From contig QNQO01000816.1 in NCBI GenBank assembly GCA_003290165.1, forward strand, positions 372,001-436,000: a stretch of DNA of 64,000 nt, read 5' to 3'. Of this stretch, positions 1-11,210 are shown one piece after another (position 1 is the stretch's first letter; the number at the start of each line of letters is the position of its first letter). The stretch is from Berberis thunbergii. Its lineage: Eukaryota; Streptophyta; Magnoliopsida; Ranunculales; Berberidaceae. The notes beneath the pieces were generated by a model, which made no database searches, had not been told where the DNA came from, and saw only the letters and a list, made by a program, of their open reading frames with translations. Position numbers and translations under genes: made by a program.

Positions 1-230
1 GCGTTTTCACAACCTCTCTAGAAGACTTTAAATAGGCCTTTGGTAACACCTTTCCTGATTTTGTTTTCTCGTCAGGATCGAACAAGGATGTGATAGCACC
101 AACTAGACCTTTCTCCCCTTCATCATCTTGGTCTTTAGAGTCATTCTCTTCAACCTTCGCTAATGATGGTGTTGACCCACAATTAAAGGGGGGTAATGGC
201 AACTAACAAGGCTCCACCACTGAAAACAAT
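1..230 (-). pseudogene. Possible PSB27-H2/LPA19-like photosystem II assembly factor fragment, cut by window edge
   Basis: Read on the minus strand toward position 1, the last ~110 bases encode an acidic stretch ending FDPDEKTKSGKVLPKAYLKS followed by SREVVKT, which resembles the region just before the Psb27 domain in the plant thylakoid-lumen protein PSB27-H2 (LPA19), a factor in D1 maturation. Just upstream is a hydrophobic run (VFSGGALLVAITPL) suiting the end of a lumenal transit peptide, but it lies in another frame; the frame changes near a C6 run around 195, and a TAA follows the hydrophobic run. Either this is a decayed copy or an intron or sequencing error intervenes. The Psb27 domain itself would lie left of the window. 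The family call is from memory of motif wording and is tentative. Confidence 0.35.
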
Positions 231-1310
231 TCGTCTTCTTCTAGATGAAATTTCCTGAGTAGGTAAGACCAAAACATGCCTTGATTGCAGTTTGTCTGCT
301 CTGTAGCAACAAAAGAAATCAGTCCAGTAGGGCGTTGTCTATTGTTTATCTATTAGTAAAAAATTCCCACTACAAAATGTCAGTTATGAATGCTAATAGG
401 CAATGGGCCACTTACCCCAGGAGTTTGAGGCATTTTCAGATGGATCGGAAAAGGAGCAGAGGTTAGAGGCCCAATTCAAACTACAAAAAATGCGTCGAAG
501 ATGCACAGGTATAAACTGTATATGGTACCTGGCAGATGTCACTGCGAATGGATTTTTCCCACGAAGGCTGCAGGAGTGGAGATAATGGTTTCTGCATCTT
601 GGCAAACACACTTCCATGCTGAGCACAACCATCATGATCATAAACTGCAGCCTCGAGCACATCCTCATTACGCATGTTTGATTGTGTATTCATCTGTTGA
701 CAACATATGTTCAAAAACTTGATCAGATTAGAAATCTATAATCTATAGACATATTAACTGATACAAAGATAATGAGAAGTTCTAAATATACTGCAATGCA
801 TGAACATGTATAGCTTCTTACTTTCAAAGCAACCAAACTTGTATCTCTCTAGTCTTTGTTCTCTACTACTCAAACTGATAAAATTTCTGAATGGCCAATT
901 TAGCTTATATAGCAAAAGAGTAGCTAATGCATGAAAATTAAGTTGAGTTTATATTTCAAAAATTATTATTTGCTCAACATGCGATTCATATGCTATTTAG
1001 TACAATACACAAGAATAGAAATGGACAACAAACAAATGGATAAATTTTTCAAGTTCATGAGAATCAGGCTGTTAGACAAACCTGCTGAATTGGGCAATCA
1101 TTTACTTCTTCATCTATATACAAAGATCACAACTTCGGTTAAAATGACATTTACAACAAATAGTTGAAGCAAGTTTGGCAAGTGAAGTGAAATGACCTGA
1201 AATTTCAGCTTTCGGAGTCACTGTATCCAGCTTCTCTGCACCATTAATCCTTCAAAATTTTCGGACTCCATGATGCTATTTTGATGAGTCTGCAGTCATG
1301 TCTGATAGTA
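231..1310. other. No gene recognised; AT-rich intergenic sequence
   Basis: Both strands carry only short frames with many stops. Minus-strand frames between 393 and 714 could include decayed exon sequence of the left-edge gene, but I recognise no domain. No RNA gene is visible. Confidence 0.5.
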
Positions 1311-1317
1311 ATGTTAT

Positions 1318-1610
1318 CAAACCTGCATGAAAACACAAGTTCACTTAAGTTCACTTCACTAGAGCATACAGAAGTTCTGTTGTGACGTAAAAACACAACT
1401 TCTGTTGTGACATTTACATAAAAACATAACTTCACTATCACATAAGTTCACCCGCATAAAAACACAGAAGTTCACTTTTCACTTCACGTCTATAAAAACA
1501 CCTACATAAAAACACAGAAATTCACTTCACTTCCATAAAAACACCTGCATAAAAACACACTAGGGCATACAGAGGTTCACTTAAGTTCACCATAACAATA
1601 TGTTTTTTCT
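1318..1610. repeat. Imperfect minisatellite of ATAAAAACAC and GAAGTTCACTTCAC blocks
   Basis: The tract alternates copies of CATAAAAACAC with blocks like AGAAGTTCACTT, at irregular spacing (about 16-40 bp between block starts). At least seven AAAAACAC blocks and eight GTTCACTT-like blocks are readable. The order is shuffled rather than strictly periodic, as expected from slippage. No coding or transposon feature overlaps it. Confidence 0.7.
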
Positions 1611-2400
1611 TTCATTAACAAGAGTTACTAAAAACCATAATAATTTTATATTTTAAATTGATTGCATAGTTGCAAAAAAAAAATTAAAGAAAAGAAGTAA
1701 AATAAAATTTAATTTACAAGAAAATTTGCTTTCGAATCCGAAATATGGTGTATAGGTCAAATGGTGGAAAGATATGATCATTTATATTGGTAAACATTGA
1801 GGTGGAAAGATTTCTATTACAATGCAAATATGTAAACTCTCAAAAACATGTCAAATGGCATAAATGTTTAAATAGATAGAAGGGAAGTTGCTTAACTGTG
1901 TGCAAAGACAAGGGAGGAAAATGAGAACCAGAACAACATGCATGTAGCAATTACATATCTATAGTTAGTGCTAAACTTGAATCAAATATGACATAAATAT
2001 ACCAATATGAATCAAATTTGACCTCCAGCCTATCATACCAATTATGGGTGTCAGTGACTGTGTGTATGATATGATATGATTCCTGGTCTCACACTGCAAA
2101 TGAATGTTTTGATTCTAGGAACAAAATTCAAGAGTTGCTAAAAAAAGGAAAAACTCAAGTTTTCAGACTCAACAATGGGAATTGTCAAGGATACATTCCA
2201 AACGGCCAATGAAATGAGTGTGAATATTGGTAATGTAAATCACGAGTCCAACAAGGGAGTATTTAGAGGAACCAACATTTGTGTTCAACACTAATGTGTA
2301 GCTTGTGGCAGTGAATTCCCAGGTGAAGAAAGTCACAAGAAAATGAAAGTTAATGAACCACAATTAGTCCTGCCTAGGGAAACTAAGTTCAACAAACCTA
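1611..2400. other. AT-rich sequence with no recognised gene
   Basis: Stops are dense in all frames and no family motif is readable. Confidence 0.5.
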
Positions 2401-2419
2401 TTAGTCCTGCAGACTGTTT

Positions 2420-3540
2420 CTAATAAACCAAATCCGAGGTTTATTAGAGATGACATGGAGGAGTACATGGAACTTGGAAAAATAAAGGAAGATGTCAACA
2501 CAGGTTTACAAATGATTTGTTGCTAGATATGCTCATTGACGGGGAAAGTGAGCAGTCATGTGATTCAGTTTGGAACCTTACTGGATGTGGCAGTAAACAT
2601 GGCTACCACATTAGCTAGACATTTGCTGCCAAGGAGAATTAAGGAAATGGAGAACATTCCTGCTAGTTCAGATGATTTAGAGATTTGATTGAATGAGAGT
2701 GAAGAGGTGACTACTCCACAGTTTTATTTTACTTCTGCCAACTTGCCTTATACTTATGAAGAACCAACTCAAGAAATGGTTAAATGTAAAACCACTATTT
2801 ATCAAAGGGTTTAATGGAAAACTTTTAAAACATGGCATTAGTAGACAATGATGCATCAGTCATTATTACTAATACTTTGAAGAAAATAAATAAACAAGAT
2901 GTTGAGTTAGTGACAACCAGGATTACTATCTCTGGATTATTGGAAAGATAAAACGATGGCCAAAAAAATTGTGCCATTAGAAATAATAGTTAGGAGTAAA
3001 CCATTCAGAGAAAACATTCTTTGTCATAGATGGTGCACTTAATTTTTTAGCTTTATTAGGCAGAGATTGGATTCATGCTAATAGATGTATTTTGTACTCT
3101 ATGCATTGAAAATTTTTAGTTCTGATAAGAAAGGAGAAAAAATATTGAGGAAGTACATGCGGATCCTCAACCATTTCATATATTCCAATTGTATCGATGC
3201 TACTCTATCATGCTAACATGTGTCCTATTGATATAAGTAACAAATAAAATGAAAGGGCTTTATGTGAGTGGGATGAAGATCCATTTCTACTTTATCATGC
3301 TAACATGATTCGACCATTTGAAGATGATGAAGAATTATGGGAATGAACCTTGACCCTAATAAAATCAATAAAACCATGCATTTGGTTTTAGACAAATTTA
3401 TAAAATTTGAATTAAATGCAAAAATATTACAAAATGATAATATTACCTGGGTCGATTATAGACATGAAGAATTTAAAAAAAAAGGAAGAATTTCAAGAAA
3501 TAAAGACAATGTCAAAGAAATTAGCCCATAGACAAAATTT
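2420..3540 (+). pseudogene. Degenerate Ty3/gypsy gag-pol remnant (retropepsin region)
   Basis: Around 2830-2880 the plus strand reads ALVDNDASVIIT, a decayed form of the plant gypsy protease active site (L-V-D-x-G-A-S-x-x-I/V). Near 3053-3108 a frame reads ALLGRDWIHANRCILYSMH, the conserved GRDWI box at the end of the protease. Between them are several stops and frame changes, so the aspartic protease is dead (G of DxG is D). Upstream, 2430-2700 may be linker or gag. The open stretch 3337-3531 is lysine- and asparagine-rich and may come from the protease-RT linker. No LTR pair was found, so this is an internal fragment of an old element. Confidence 0.6.
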
Positions 3541-4229
3541 AGATATTGCATCTCAAGATCCTTTTGTAAAGTAATGATTCTAAACCCATTTTATAAGTGC
3601 TAAACTAAATGCTCCAACATGTTTGAAACTAATAAAATGTTTTAAGAACTTATAACATTGTTTTGCAATAGAGTTTCCTAGATTAGATGGATCATAGATA
3701 GGACATAGGTTACCCATTAAATCCAATTGCAGGTATGTCTAGTAGCAACTAAGAAGGAAGATAATAAAGGTGATTTCCAAAGTTAAGGAAGAGGTGGAAA
3801 ATACTCCTCAATGATGGATTTATCAGAACTTCCAAGTATGTTGAATCACTTAAGAAAAGTTTGAAACTCAGGGTATGCATAACTTTAGAAGCCTTAATGC
3901 AGCAACACCCAAATATGAGTAACCAATGCTTATAGTTGACCTCCTAGTGGATAATCAGGGTATAATCAGATATGCATAGTTGAAGATGTGCATAAGACTT
4001 CTATCAGATGTCTAAGAAATTTAGGAACCGATGGCTCATTTTTCAAATGTTTATTGAAATAACCCATAGAATGAGATGTACAGACAACTGGATGCTTTAA
4101 TGAATGAATATATCTTACTGAAGTGGTCCATGAGTCCATCCATAAACATTTGTGAATCCAAGAAGAAGAAAAAAATTTGGTTGCATAAGCATATAAATGA
4201 ACAATAACTGCAAGACATAACATATTTAC
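3541..4229. other. No gene recognised
   Basis: Frames are short and stop-rich. Minus-strand frames here read on from the putative acyl-CoA synthetase exon into what would be its intron; no further exon is recognisable. Confidence 0.4.
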
Positions 4230-4278
4230 CTATGGTATCATAGAGAGGCACACAAATCAAACTATGAGCGTTGCAAGC
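4230..4278 (-). pseudogene. Putative single exon of a long-chain acyl-CoA synthetase
   Basis: On the minus strand a 49-bp stretch encodes ACNAHSLICVPLYDTI, resembling the plant LACS motif in which an ACNA-like start is followed by VPLYDTLG near the N-terminal side of the AMP-binding domain. It is flanked by a plausible splice acceptor (CAG) and donor (GTAAAT), so it looks like a genuine exon rather than a processed copy. LACS enzymes activate fatty acids with ATP and CoA. No neighbouring LACS exon was found, so this is at best an orphan exon. Only 16 residues support the call, so it is tentative. Confidence 0.35.
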
Positions 4279-4379
4279 CTGCGGAAGATCCAAAGCACTT
4301 GCATTCAACGATACATATCAAAATAATGTCTTAAATTGTGGTTACTAATTGGAAGATAATGCTAGTAAATCGGCCAAAT

Positions 4380-4590
4380 GAGTAATCCTAATACTCTAAT
4401 AAGGAAATCAAAGAGGAAAGAGAAAAAATTTCAATTCCAGAATTACCTATCTGAAAAATTGATCCTTCAATCAACCAAAACTGATACAAAGACTGATCCT
4501 TCAAAGCCTTCCACAATTACTTCATACACTGATACAAAAAACGATACAAATTACTTCATAAACTGATACAAAAACAGATACAAATTAAAA
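4380..4590 (+). repeat. Short repeats of ACTGATACAAA
   Basis: The motif GATACAAA recurs at least five times between about 4480 and 4585, often preceded by ACT. It is a small imperfect tandem cluster in otherwise AT-rich DNA. Confidence 0.45.
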
Positions 4591-4614
4591 ATTGTTAGGG
4601 TTTGCGGTGAAAGC

Positions 4615-4880
4615 AAAGCAGGAGAGAGTGAGTGTGTTGAGAATCGGATACCGACCCGAAACGGAGAGCGAGAGCACGTATGGCGAGAACTAGAGCATGT
4701 TGGAGAGGGAGAAACAGAACGGAGAGGGAGAGCGATCGGAGAGGGACAGCAGAACGGAGAGGGAGATAGAGAGCGATCGGAGAGGGAGAGGAGAACGCAG
4801 AGGGAGAGGGAGATGAGAGCTGTCAGAGAGGGAGACAGATCGAGAAGGAGAGCGGGATTCTTCTTCCTTCCTTCCTTCTT
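4615..4880. repeat. Purine-rich tract of GGAGAGGGAGAGC-like units
   Basis: The plus strand is nearly pure purine, built from repeated GGAGAGGGA and GAGAGCGATCGGAGAGG blocks, then switches to a T/C-rich tract near 4860-4905. Such GAGA-rich DNA is often found in plant 5' untranslated regions or promoters, but no downstream gene is seen. The serine-rich minus-strand frame here is a by-product of the repeat. Confidence 0.65.
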
Positions 4881-5072
4881 CTTTCATTTGTTTTTTTTTC
4901 TATTCGAGCGGGATTCTTGCCGCCTGCGAATTGAAGTCCCGCCTACATATCTTTCATGGCATTTTACAACGCACAAATCAATTTGGCCATACAAAGTTTG
5001 CATAGCATTTTGGCCCCATTGAACAAATTTAGGTTTTGACTTTTTATATCACTTTAGGTAAAAACGCTATGG

Positions 5073-5234
5073 TCATATGCTATTAATGACCTGTTTTGTT
5101 GTCAGGTCAGAAAACTCTGCTAGCTCTTGTTGGCGTATTGGATTGCCTTTCATTTCCCTTCTCTCTAGCTCCATCTGCAAACCTAGCACATACTCCTTTA
5201 CTATAATAATCAATTCTTTGACATCATCAACCTC
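5073..5234 (-). pseudogene. Unrecognised coding-like segment fused to the RPB1 fragment
   Basis: This continues in frame from the RPB1-like sequence but departs from it after the GTPYHE motif, where RPB1 should run on toward its heptad-repeat tail. It reads about 53 residues of charged, helix-forming sequence (VDDVKELI, ERREMKGNPIRQQELAEF) that is not RPB1. I do not recognise the source. It may be a second gene fragment joined by rearrangement, or intron sequence that happens to stay open. Confidence 0.4.
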
Positions 5235-5990
5235 ATGATAAGGAGTTCCTATGATTGGTGAACGTGAGGGTGTCACACTAAAATCTAGGCCTTCCATATA
5301 GCTAGGAAGTTGAAGCTCAATTGCTTGTTGCAACATGTGATCATTTAGATACAATGCACAATCTCCTGTGCCAATAGGAGCCAGCTAACCCAGCATGATA
5401 TTTTCAGTAACACCCTTCAGACAATCTCTTTCTGCATATACAACAACATCCAAAAGAATGTCCACAGTTTCTTCAAATGAACATTTCATCATAGGCCTAG
5501 TATCATTTCTATTGATCCCATGACGAGTAATGGCCATCAAATGCCCTCGATAGGTCATAGTGTCACATCGAATAGCTAGATGCCTATAGTCACATAAGAA
5601 CCATCAAAAGAGATAACCACCCGCAACTCGTCAAGCAAAGAACGACGAACAGCCTCAATACCAAGAAATTCAATCACTTCAATCAGATGGTTACTTGTTG
5701 TCCTTGTAGCATTAACATCTTCATGACACATAACAGCAAGTAGATTCATGCCTTCAGTAACTTACATTCACTCAACTTCGGGTTTAAATCCTTCCGTCTC
5801 GTCGAACTTGTTTATCTTCCCCGACTTGAAGAACACCTTGTTAATATCAGGAGTTCCTCGAAGTGCCATCTCTGTCAGCATATTGCTTACAATCATTTTT
5901 AGGAAAACATCATCTTCCGCTGATCCATCTTCCATCTCTCCTTTAGGAGCTTCATCATTCATGATACGGATACGAAGTATAAGGTGTAAT
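5235..5990 (-). pseudogene. RNA polymerase II largest subunit (RPB1) pseudogene fragment
   Basis: Reading down the minus strand, the frame begins LILRIRIMNDEAPKGE, passes [58 protein letters not shown] and TENIMLG, and ends TPSRSPIIGTPYHE. All of these are hallmark blocks of the C-terminal core of eukaryotic RPB1, just before the heptad-repeat tail; the protein is the catalytic subunit of nuclear RNA polymerase II. Breaks: two stops replace residues near WMLDTEG (about 5757-5770), one base is lost near the GSYVNYRHLA block (about 5600), and a stop replaces the Q after MLG (about 5388). The ~750 bp reads without an obvious intron. It is a dead fragment covering perhaps 250 of about 1,800 residues. 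Confidence 0.85.
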
Positions 5991-6000
5991 ATCAAACACT

Positions 6001-7026
6001 TTGAGGCAGATACAAAAGACTGGTCATTATAAGCATTTGAATACAGTACAAACTGAAGTAAAAGACTCGCTTAGACAACTTTGCTACGTACAACGTCCGA
6101 CGAAAACTTGCAAATCCTCCGATGTGAGTAATTTGTCAGTGATAACAAAGATAAAAACTGCTCAACCTCTTTCGAAGACGACAACGAAGTTAAGAGAATG
6201 GGAGATGTTGGGCCCCTTCCCAAGATAAAGGCAAAGCGTAAGAGGGGAGAAAGGACTGAGCAGTCAGATTGCTCCGTCAAATCACTCCAGGAAAGTACTA
6301 TCCTTACACCATTGAAGGCCTCACGACTAGCTGTTGATTTCCTCAAGAGACATCCCGACGTCGATCCAACCTCCTTGAAGGGCTTAGAAGAAGGAATATG
6401 ACGATGGCCACAAGTAGCGACGCAATTACAGTCTGACAATGCTATCAAGAGAGACCACTTTTTGATATGCAATGGCAGGTGCGACTGAGAGCTACCACAC
6501 CCAGAGATATCGTAGATCGACTAATAACACTTCGATCAACCATTGGTTAGAAGCGGGATCTGAGCACACGAAGACACAAGTAGTACGGTGTAACACCAAG
6601 GTATCTCCCTTGGTGGAAAATTCGTACTACTTATCTGTGAAATTCAAAGAGATTACGAGACCTCAAGGGATTACCTATGTGCCCACTCACAATAGGTGAC
6701 CATGCATAACAACAACTGTCATCATGCCTGGTCGATGTAAATGTCAGAACTTTCAAAAACTTCAATGATGGAGATCCAACTTCAGCCTTATGAAAACCCA
6801 AAGCATCTTCTCCAAACAAGAACATTACAGGAAATAAGCTCAACAAAAGATGGTGCCAACAACGATTGAAAAACATCATTATATAGACATAGTGGTTCAC
6901 TAAACGAGCACTCTAGCATTAACTGCCAAGCATTGATTGTCGTATGGAAAATGGAAGTCGATGGTTCCCAAGGAAACTGCACAGACCACGTCAATCAATT
7001 AATGGCATTGCACGCAACCCCATTGA
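6001..7026 (+). mobile_element. Tat-type gypsy retroelement fragment (post-protease region)
   Basis: This kilobase is a diverged copy, in the same orientation, of 53309-54321. Shared blocks include GACTCGCTTAGACAA, CCCCTTCCCAAGATAAAG, GATTGCTCCGTCAAATCACT, ATGCTATCAAGAGAGACCACTT, GGTGTAACACCAAGG and a final CAACCCCAT. In the right-hand copy it lies between the protease remnant and the tandem array of a Tat-like element, so here it is an orphan internal piece. No protein domain is readable. It abuts the RPB1 fragment almost directly on its left. Confidence 0.75.
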
Positions 7027-8206
7027 TATTCACATAATTATTACATAATATACCTCCTAATTTATATTTGTTAGTGTTTCAAATAGTGTATTTTAGTTTA
7101 ATTATTTTATTTTTGTAGGATTTGGAGTTAAAATGAAAAAAGTGCATTAGCGTGACAAATTTGGAAATTCATAGATAAATTGATGAAGTGGAGCGGGAAA
7201 CACTCATGCCAAAGATTAATAAAGAGAAGCAAAGAAAAAAAATAAAGGAAATTAGTTTTGAATTTTGGTGGAACAAAAGAGTAATATGGATGAACATAGC
7301 CAAACCCACATTTCTTGTTATTAGAACAGAATCTAAACAAAGTGTGGGACCCCTTTGTTTCCAATTATATTTGGTTTCCAATTTGTATTTTGTTTCCAAT
7401 TGGTATTTGGTTTCCAATTGGGTTTCCAATAAGGAGTTTTCTTTCTATTATAAAGACAACAACACACAGGGAAGGAGGACGGGCAGAGAACGCAGGAATA
7501 GCAGAGAGCGCATGAACAACAGGGACACACACAACACATCAACAGCCAAGTACGCATCGCTAATCCACCACGCGTTGCCATGCAGATGAAGCTCCACACC
7601 GCTATTGATGTCATATGGTTCACCATGTGTCACTAAACTCCACGCAAGGCGAAGAGATGAACTCCTAGATGTAACACACTTAATTTGTATTTGATTCGTT
7701 TATGCTTTCACGATGAATAATGGTATTTATGATTTTCACTTTTATTTAATATAGGAGTTTATGTTATTTTAGAGACAAAGATTTCATCAACTTCTTCATA
7801 GATTATTATTCCGGTGGTTGTCTTTGTCTTCTCCATGTAAGTCTAGTCATGTTTTTCTTATGTGTGGAATTTTAAAGATCAATTAATTTCAGTAGGTTAG
7901 TTATATGTGATTGTCTTTTATTACGTTATTGTCTTCGGATATATCGTAAATTTAGGATATCATATATGACCAATCTTTGTGTTTTCTAGAAAAAGCGAAA
8001 TCTAAATTCCATTTACATTACAATATATTGGTGCATTAAAGACTATTTTTTCGATTATGTTATTTGGGATGTGGAACACGTAATTGAGTTATCATAGAGA
8101 ATCAATACAAGTTGGCGCGTGAAATCTAGGAGGGATTCTTGGAACCTTGTGATTTTTCTAAACTTGATTTTTCTTAAAATAAATTCAATTTCATATTTTA
8201 AAATTG
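7027..8206. other. AT-rich sequence, no gene recognised
   Basis: Apart from the small tandem repeat noted separately, this stretch has only short frames with no family motif. Confidence 0.5.
7359..7432 (+). repeat. Tandem TTTCCAATTGGTATTTGG repeat
   Basis: About four to five imperfect copies of a 17-18 bp unit with core GTTTCCAATT occur in a row. The open frames crossing it (a repeated LETKY peptide on one strand) follow from the repeat and are not a gene. Confidence 0.75.
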
Positions 8207-8520
8207 CTAGAATTTCTTAAATTTAGTTTCTCGTAGTTCTTCTTCCTTGACCTTGTTTTGTAGATCACTTTTCCTCGAGGGTTCGACACCCCAATCTTTA
8301 CTGCAATTAACCCCCATCCTATTCTTCACCTCATTAACCGTTGGCCACTTCCCATGTTCCCCTGGCCTCATAAAAACAACAATTAAATTCCAAATTTCTA
8401 TGAAAAAAACTAGAGTTTCCATTAACAACACGCCATACATAGTTTCCAGCAAATACTAATCTTAACTTCACGATTTATTTCTTAAATATCGAAACCCCAC
8501 TTTTCTCCATCTGGCAATTC
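8207..8520 (-). mobile_element. Likely 3' end region of the LINE
   Basis: A minus-strand frame here (8207-8452) is rich in charged residues and follows on from the LINE ORF2 C-terminal block. It may be the last, diverged part of ORF2 or the 3' untranslated region. No poly(A) tail or TSD could be fixed. Confidence 0.35.
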
Positions 8521-11210
8521 AAAGAACCCCCATCTTCCAGTATTTACGTCTCATGAAGGTCGCGCACAATGAATTGGAATTAAGTAGATTCCACAAAGCC
8601 TTAAATCGAAAGGCCTTCATGACTATCAAAATATTCCTAGCACCCAATCCTCCTTCCCCTAGTGGAAAACCTATTTTTTTCCCGAGCCACCATTTTTTCC
8701 TCAATCTACCTTCACAATCTCCCCAGAAAAATTTCGTAGCAATTTTTGGCTCATTGCTAGTATCTTCTGTAGCACACACATAGCACTTAACGTATAGACC
8801 TGAATAGAGCTTAGCACATGCTTAATCAATATCAAGTTTTCGTCCAGAGAAAGAAGTTTCGCTTTCCAACCATTTATTCGTCTTTGAATTTTACTCTCAA
8901 GCTCCTCAAAGAAAATAATTTACATCTTTCTTGATATACTGGGACACCCAAATATTTCAAAAGAGACCCTTTTATACTGAAAACCTCTATAATTCTTCAT
9001 TGCTACTATTCTCTTCGTTGTGCCCTTTTCCTCCATCGTAATTTTTTTTTTTTTTTTTGCATTAATCTTTGTCCTGAGGCTTTACTATATCTCTCCAAAA
9101 ATTTAATACACCCTGAAACTAAAGTTTTCCTGCCATTGAGAAATATCAAAATTCATCTGCATAAAAAAGATGAGTGATCCACATACAATCTCTAGGCTTG
9201 TAATAAAAACCAATATCTTCCTTATTAAAAACTAATTTAAGCCCCCTATTAAGCACTTCAGACGCAATAAAGAATAACAAAGGAAAAAGCGGGCATCCTT
9301 GCCTCAGACCTCTGGATGTTTTGAAGTAGCCTTTGTAAACTCCTTGCAACAACATCGAAAAACCACAATTAGATATACAATTGGCTATATTGAAACACAC
9401 CCTATTAGTGAATCCAAATCTTCTGAGCACCGATAACAGAAAATACAATTCCAAGTGCTCATAAGTTTTCTCCAAGTCAATATTTAAAATCACATTATCA
9501 CCAAATGCCTTTTTATCAACCTCTCTAACTAAGTCCTGGGAGTCCAATATTCTCCACAATAGATCTCCCTCTCACAAAAGCACCCTGTTTTCGTGCCACA
9601 ATATCTGGTAACAATAAAGCTAATCTATTGCACAGTAATTTACCAAAATTTTGTAAATGACATTGCAAAGATTAATAGGGCAAAAATCTGAAAAAGAACC
9701 TGGTGAGAAATCCACCTTAGGGATCAACGCTATCATGTTGCCCGAGAAAGCCGAAAGAATGACCTCACCTTCAAAGACTTGAATTGCAACTTCCCATATG
9801 TCAATTCCAACCAACTCCCAGCAAGCTTGAAAAACCTGTAGTGAATCCATTAGGACCTAGCACACTGTTCTTCAGGATGCCGAAGGTAGCCTGTTTCACC
9901 TCAAGCTTAGGACTTTTGATTAATTCATCACAACTCAGACTGGAAATAATTGTGGGATGCAGTCAAGCAACTCCTTATCAATAACATGATTATCCTAGGA
10001 AGAAAGTAACTTATGAAAATACCCATTAGCTTTGCGTACCCTTGAGTCTGAAATTTCTTTAATACAAGGCAAAGTAATAAGAAAAATAACCCTTCTTTTT
10101 TGTTTCGATTTAACAGAAGCAAACAATACTTTGCACATGCGTCACCCTCCTTAAATTCCTTTTCCCTTGATTTCTGCATCCAGTAGAACTCCTTCTATTT
10201 AAGGGCTAGCCTATATTCCGCCTAACAAGGACTCAGATTACAACATGCATTTTACATCCTAATTTCCATCTCCTTCCAACCAGAAAGTAATATGGTTTCC
10301 CATTGCTGCATTTCGTATTCCAAAGCTCTAATTCTGTTGAAAACATTTTCAAACACTTCTTTGTATCAATTAATAAGTGCTTTATGAAGGACTTTTAATT
10401 TGACATCAATTTTATATAGCGCCCTCATATTGCCCATCTCCACACTACAAACCGAATCTACTAGTGTCTCAAAAATAAAATGTGCCGTCCACATATTTAG
10501 AAGGAGCAAAACCTAATCTTTATCATGTAGGCATAGACGCCTGAATAGGTGCATGATCAGAAAAAGTACGATGTAAGTGTTTCACTTTCGTATTTGGCAA
10601 CTGTGTCACCCACTCAGAATTCACTTAGACTTTATCCAGCCTGGCCCAGATAAAATATCTGCCTAACCTATTATTACACCAGGTAAGCCTTGGTTTAGTG
10701 AACCCATAATCATACAACCCACAATTTTCAGTACAATCAACGAATGGTCAACTAATAACTGAGGGAGTAATCCCCCCTATTTTTTCTTACTAACAACGGA
10801 ATTAAAATCCCTCCAATCATCCAATGGACATCACACTGCATAGCCAAATTTTTCATCATCAACCATAATTCCCTTATCTCTTCCATTGAGCATTTAGCAT
10901 ACACAAAAGATACCATAAAAATCCGAGAGTTCGTATCCGTTAACTTGCAATGTATAATCTGATCTAACATATCAATCACTGAAACTGCTAAATCAGATGC
11001 CCAGAAGATCCAAATCTTCTCGCCCACAACTTCATTAGACCAAAAACCCGACAAGCTAATCTTATTACCAATTTCCAAGTGTCTACTAGCCTCAATCATT
11101 GGTTCCGCTATCATAATAATCCTAACATTATTTTCAGCTACAATTCCTATTAACCGACTTCTCGTGGCTCTATTTCCTACCCCATAGGCATTCTAAAACA
11201 TAATATTCTC
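8519..11210 (-). pseudogene. LINE (L1-type) ORF2: endonuclease and reverse transcriptase, broken
   Basis: Minus-strand domains appear in canonical order. From about 11205 an APE-type endonuclease start (WNAYGVGNRATRSRL, then IAEPMIEASRHLEIGNKI) leads to FVYAKCSMEEIRELW and a WMIGG box. Reverse transcriptase follows: ALIPKVDFSPGSFSDFCPIN-type block near 9650-9720, LRQGCPLFPLLFFIASEVL near 9260, and the catalytic box as FYADEF near 9150, where family members have YADD. The C-terminal FFWGDCEGR / EGGLGARN / FRFKALWNLL blocks sit at 8519-8779. Frames shift at least five times and stops are frequent. An A18 run (T18 on plus, 9041-9058) lies inside ORF2. Non-LTR elements copy themselves by target-primed reverse transcription; this copy cannot. 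Confidence 0.85.

Noticed and set aside
367..378. CACTACAAAATG, CACTA-like.
   Set aside because: No inverted partner; short word expected by chance in AT-rich DNA.
860..873. TCTCTACTACTCAA matches the Helitron 5'-end consensus.
   Set aside because: The base before it is T, not the A expected at a Helitron insertion site, and no matching 3' hairpin with CTRR was found. A single match in 64 kb is close to chance.
4690..4887. Ser/Leu/Arg-rich minus-strand frame.
   Set aside because: By-product of the purine repeat.
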